Shown here: positions 63,075 to 64,000 of the stretch, piece after piece
How the letters are laid out: each line of letters starts with the position of its first letter
How positions within the stretch are numbered: position 1 is the stretch's first letter
DNA from: Streblospio benedicti
Lineage: Eukaryota; Annelida; Polychaeta; Spionida; Spionidae
Reading direction: 5' to 3'
DNA: 64,000 nt
Assembly: GCA_019095985.1 (NCBI GenBank)
Contig: CM032660.1
Coordinates: 48,062,491 to 48,126,490, forward strand
Program-made: the position numbers and the translations under genes
Notes under the pieces: model-generated
What the model saw: the letters and a program-made list of their open reading frames with translations, nothing else
Told to the model about the DNA's origin: nothing
Database searches by the model: none

Positions 63075-64000
63075 GAGAAGTATAAAAATATATCCGCAAG
63101 CATTGGGAAACACATATATATATCATTCAAAAGCACTAAAAATGCTAATAAGACCCTTCCCAAAATTTCGTCCTCAAGTGGGATTCGAACCCACGACCTC
63201 TGGGCTGAGATGATAACAGACCAAGTATGTATGCTGGGGGTTACAGAGACATCGGTTCAGCCGAGTAACCTTTTAACAGCTCGCTGCTTGGGATGATGGT
63301 ATCATTCTGGTCTCACAACCTTGGGGTCATGAGTTCGAGTCCCGCCAGGGCCACTTGATATAGTCAAATGGAAGCTTAGGGTTGAAAAACCTGTCTTCAG
63401 CTATATCTATCGTTGGTAGAAATATGCTTGCTAAAAAGACGTGTGAGAGAGAGAGAAGTATAAAAATATATCCGCAAGCATTGGGAAACACATATATATC
63501 ATTCAAAAGCACTAAAAATGCTAATAAGACCCTTCCCAAAATTTCGTCCTCAAGTGGGATTCGAACCCACGACCTCTGGGTTGAGATGATAACAGACCAA
63601 GTATGTATGCTGGGGGTTACAGAGACATCGGTTCAGCCGAGTAACCTTTTAACAGCTCGCTGCTTGGGATGATGGTATCATTCTGGTCTCACAACCTTGG
63701 GGTCGTGAGTTCGAGTCCCGCCAGGGCCACTTGATATAGTCAAATGGAAGCTTAGGGTTGTAAAACCTGTCTTCAGCTATATCTATCGTTTCATTCAAAA
63801 GCACTAAAAATGCTAATAAGACCCTTCCCAAAATTTCGTCCTCAAGTGGGATTCGAACCCACGACCTCTGGGTTGAGATGATAACAGACCAAGAATGTAT
63901 GCTGGGGGTTACAGAGACATCGGTTCAGCCGAGTAACCTTTTTACAGCTCGCTGCTTGGGATGATGGTATCATTCTGGTCTCACAACCTTGGGGTCGTGA
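63075..64000 (+). repeat. tandem array of the tRNA-like unit, right block
   Basis: Two and a half units of the same ~375-bp sequence as 60661-61744, in inverse orientation (CCTCAAGTG landmarks at 63172, 63548 and 63840; the last unit is shortened to 292 bp). It runs off the end of the window. Confidence 0.8.

Noticed and set aside
60661-64000. tRNA genes at the repeated TTCGAATCC/TTCGAGTCC sequences
   Set aside because: Only the T-arm and B-box are present; no pairing acceptor stem or full cloverleaf could be drawn.

Overview
The window reads as animal nuclear DNA, most likely from a marine invertebrate; the species cannot be named from sequence alone. It is AT-rich, genes are split into short exons with GT-AG borders, and it is packed with retroelements and small inverted-repeat DNA elements typical of lophotrochozoan or invertebrate deuterostome genomes (CR1/L2-like LINEs, Penelope-like GIY-YIG fragments, Ty3/Gypsy LTR elements, tRNA-derived SINEs, hAT-like, TTAA-type and TA-type MITEs). 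A 100-N assembly gap lies at 23019-23118.

Layout. 0-7 kb: a GIY-YIG fragment of a Penelope-like element, three exons of an unrecognised gene (1974-4370) whose last visible exon is cut by a CR1/L2-like LINE on the minus strand (4370-6720), and a 144-bp tandem duplication. 7.4-11.3 kb: an intronless, 5'-truncated copy of SLF1 (SMC5-SMC6 localisation factor 1). 12.1-13.2 kb: a decaying intronless C2H2 zinc-finger gene. 13.3-23 kb: mostly non-coding, with a LINE tail, AAGTACTTG-type repeats, a cluster of three CTCF-like motifs, two GC-biased putative coiled-coil exons and a 197-codon RING-like ORF. 23.6-35.2 kb: a large Ty3/Gypsy element on the minus strand with an open 2198-codon gag-pol and a separate downstream ORF with two C2H2 fingers. 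35.3-40.5 kb: a second, broken Ty3/Gypsy element with short LTRs, sitting in a 12-bp minisatellite and itself containing a GC-rich block of unknown identity. 41.5-44 kb: two exons of a putative secreted protein and a second Penelope-like fragment. 48.5-60.6 kb: fifteen exons of an intron-bearing SLF1 locus on the minus strand, with several MITEs in its introns. 60.7-64 kb: oppositely oriented arrays of a ~375-bp tRNA-like unit split by a 1.33-kb hAT-like element.

The most informative relationship is between the two SLF1 copies. The intronless copy is co-linear with spliced exons 3 to 16 of the intron-bearing locus, joins them exactly at the predicted splice sites, and shows use of an internal donor in the large exon 3. 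It also carries an 81-bp in-frame exon and roughly 190 C-terminal codons that I cannot find at the intron-bearing locus. Both copies contain frame-changing differences, so either both are decaying and a functional gene lies elsewhere, or some differences are assembly errors (several fall in homopolymers).

The second point of note is the large Ty3/Gypsy element: it looks coding-intact, yet its two LTRs are visibly diverged, and it carries a zinc-finger ORF in the env position, separated from pol by a 29-nt poly-A tract.
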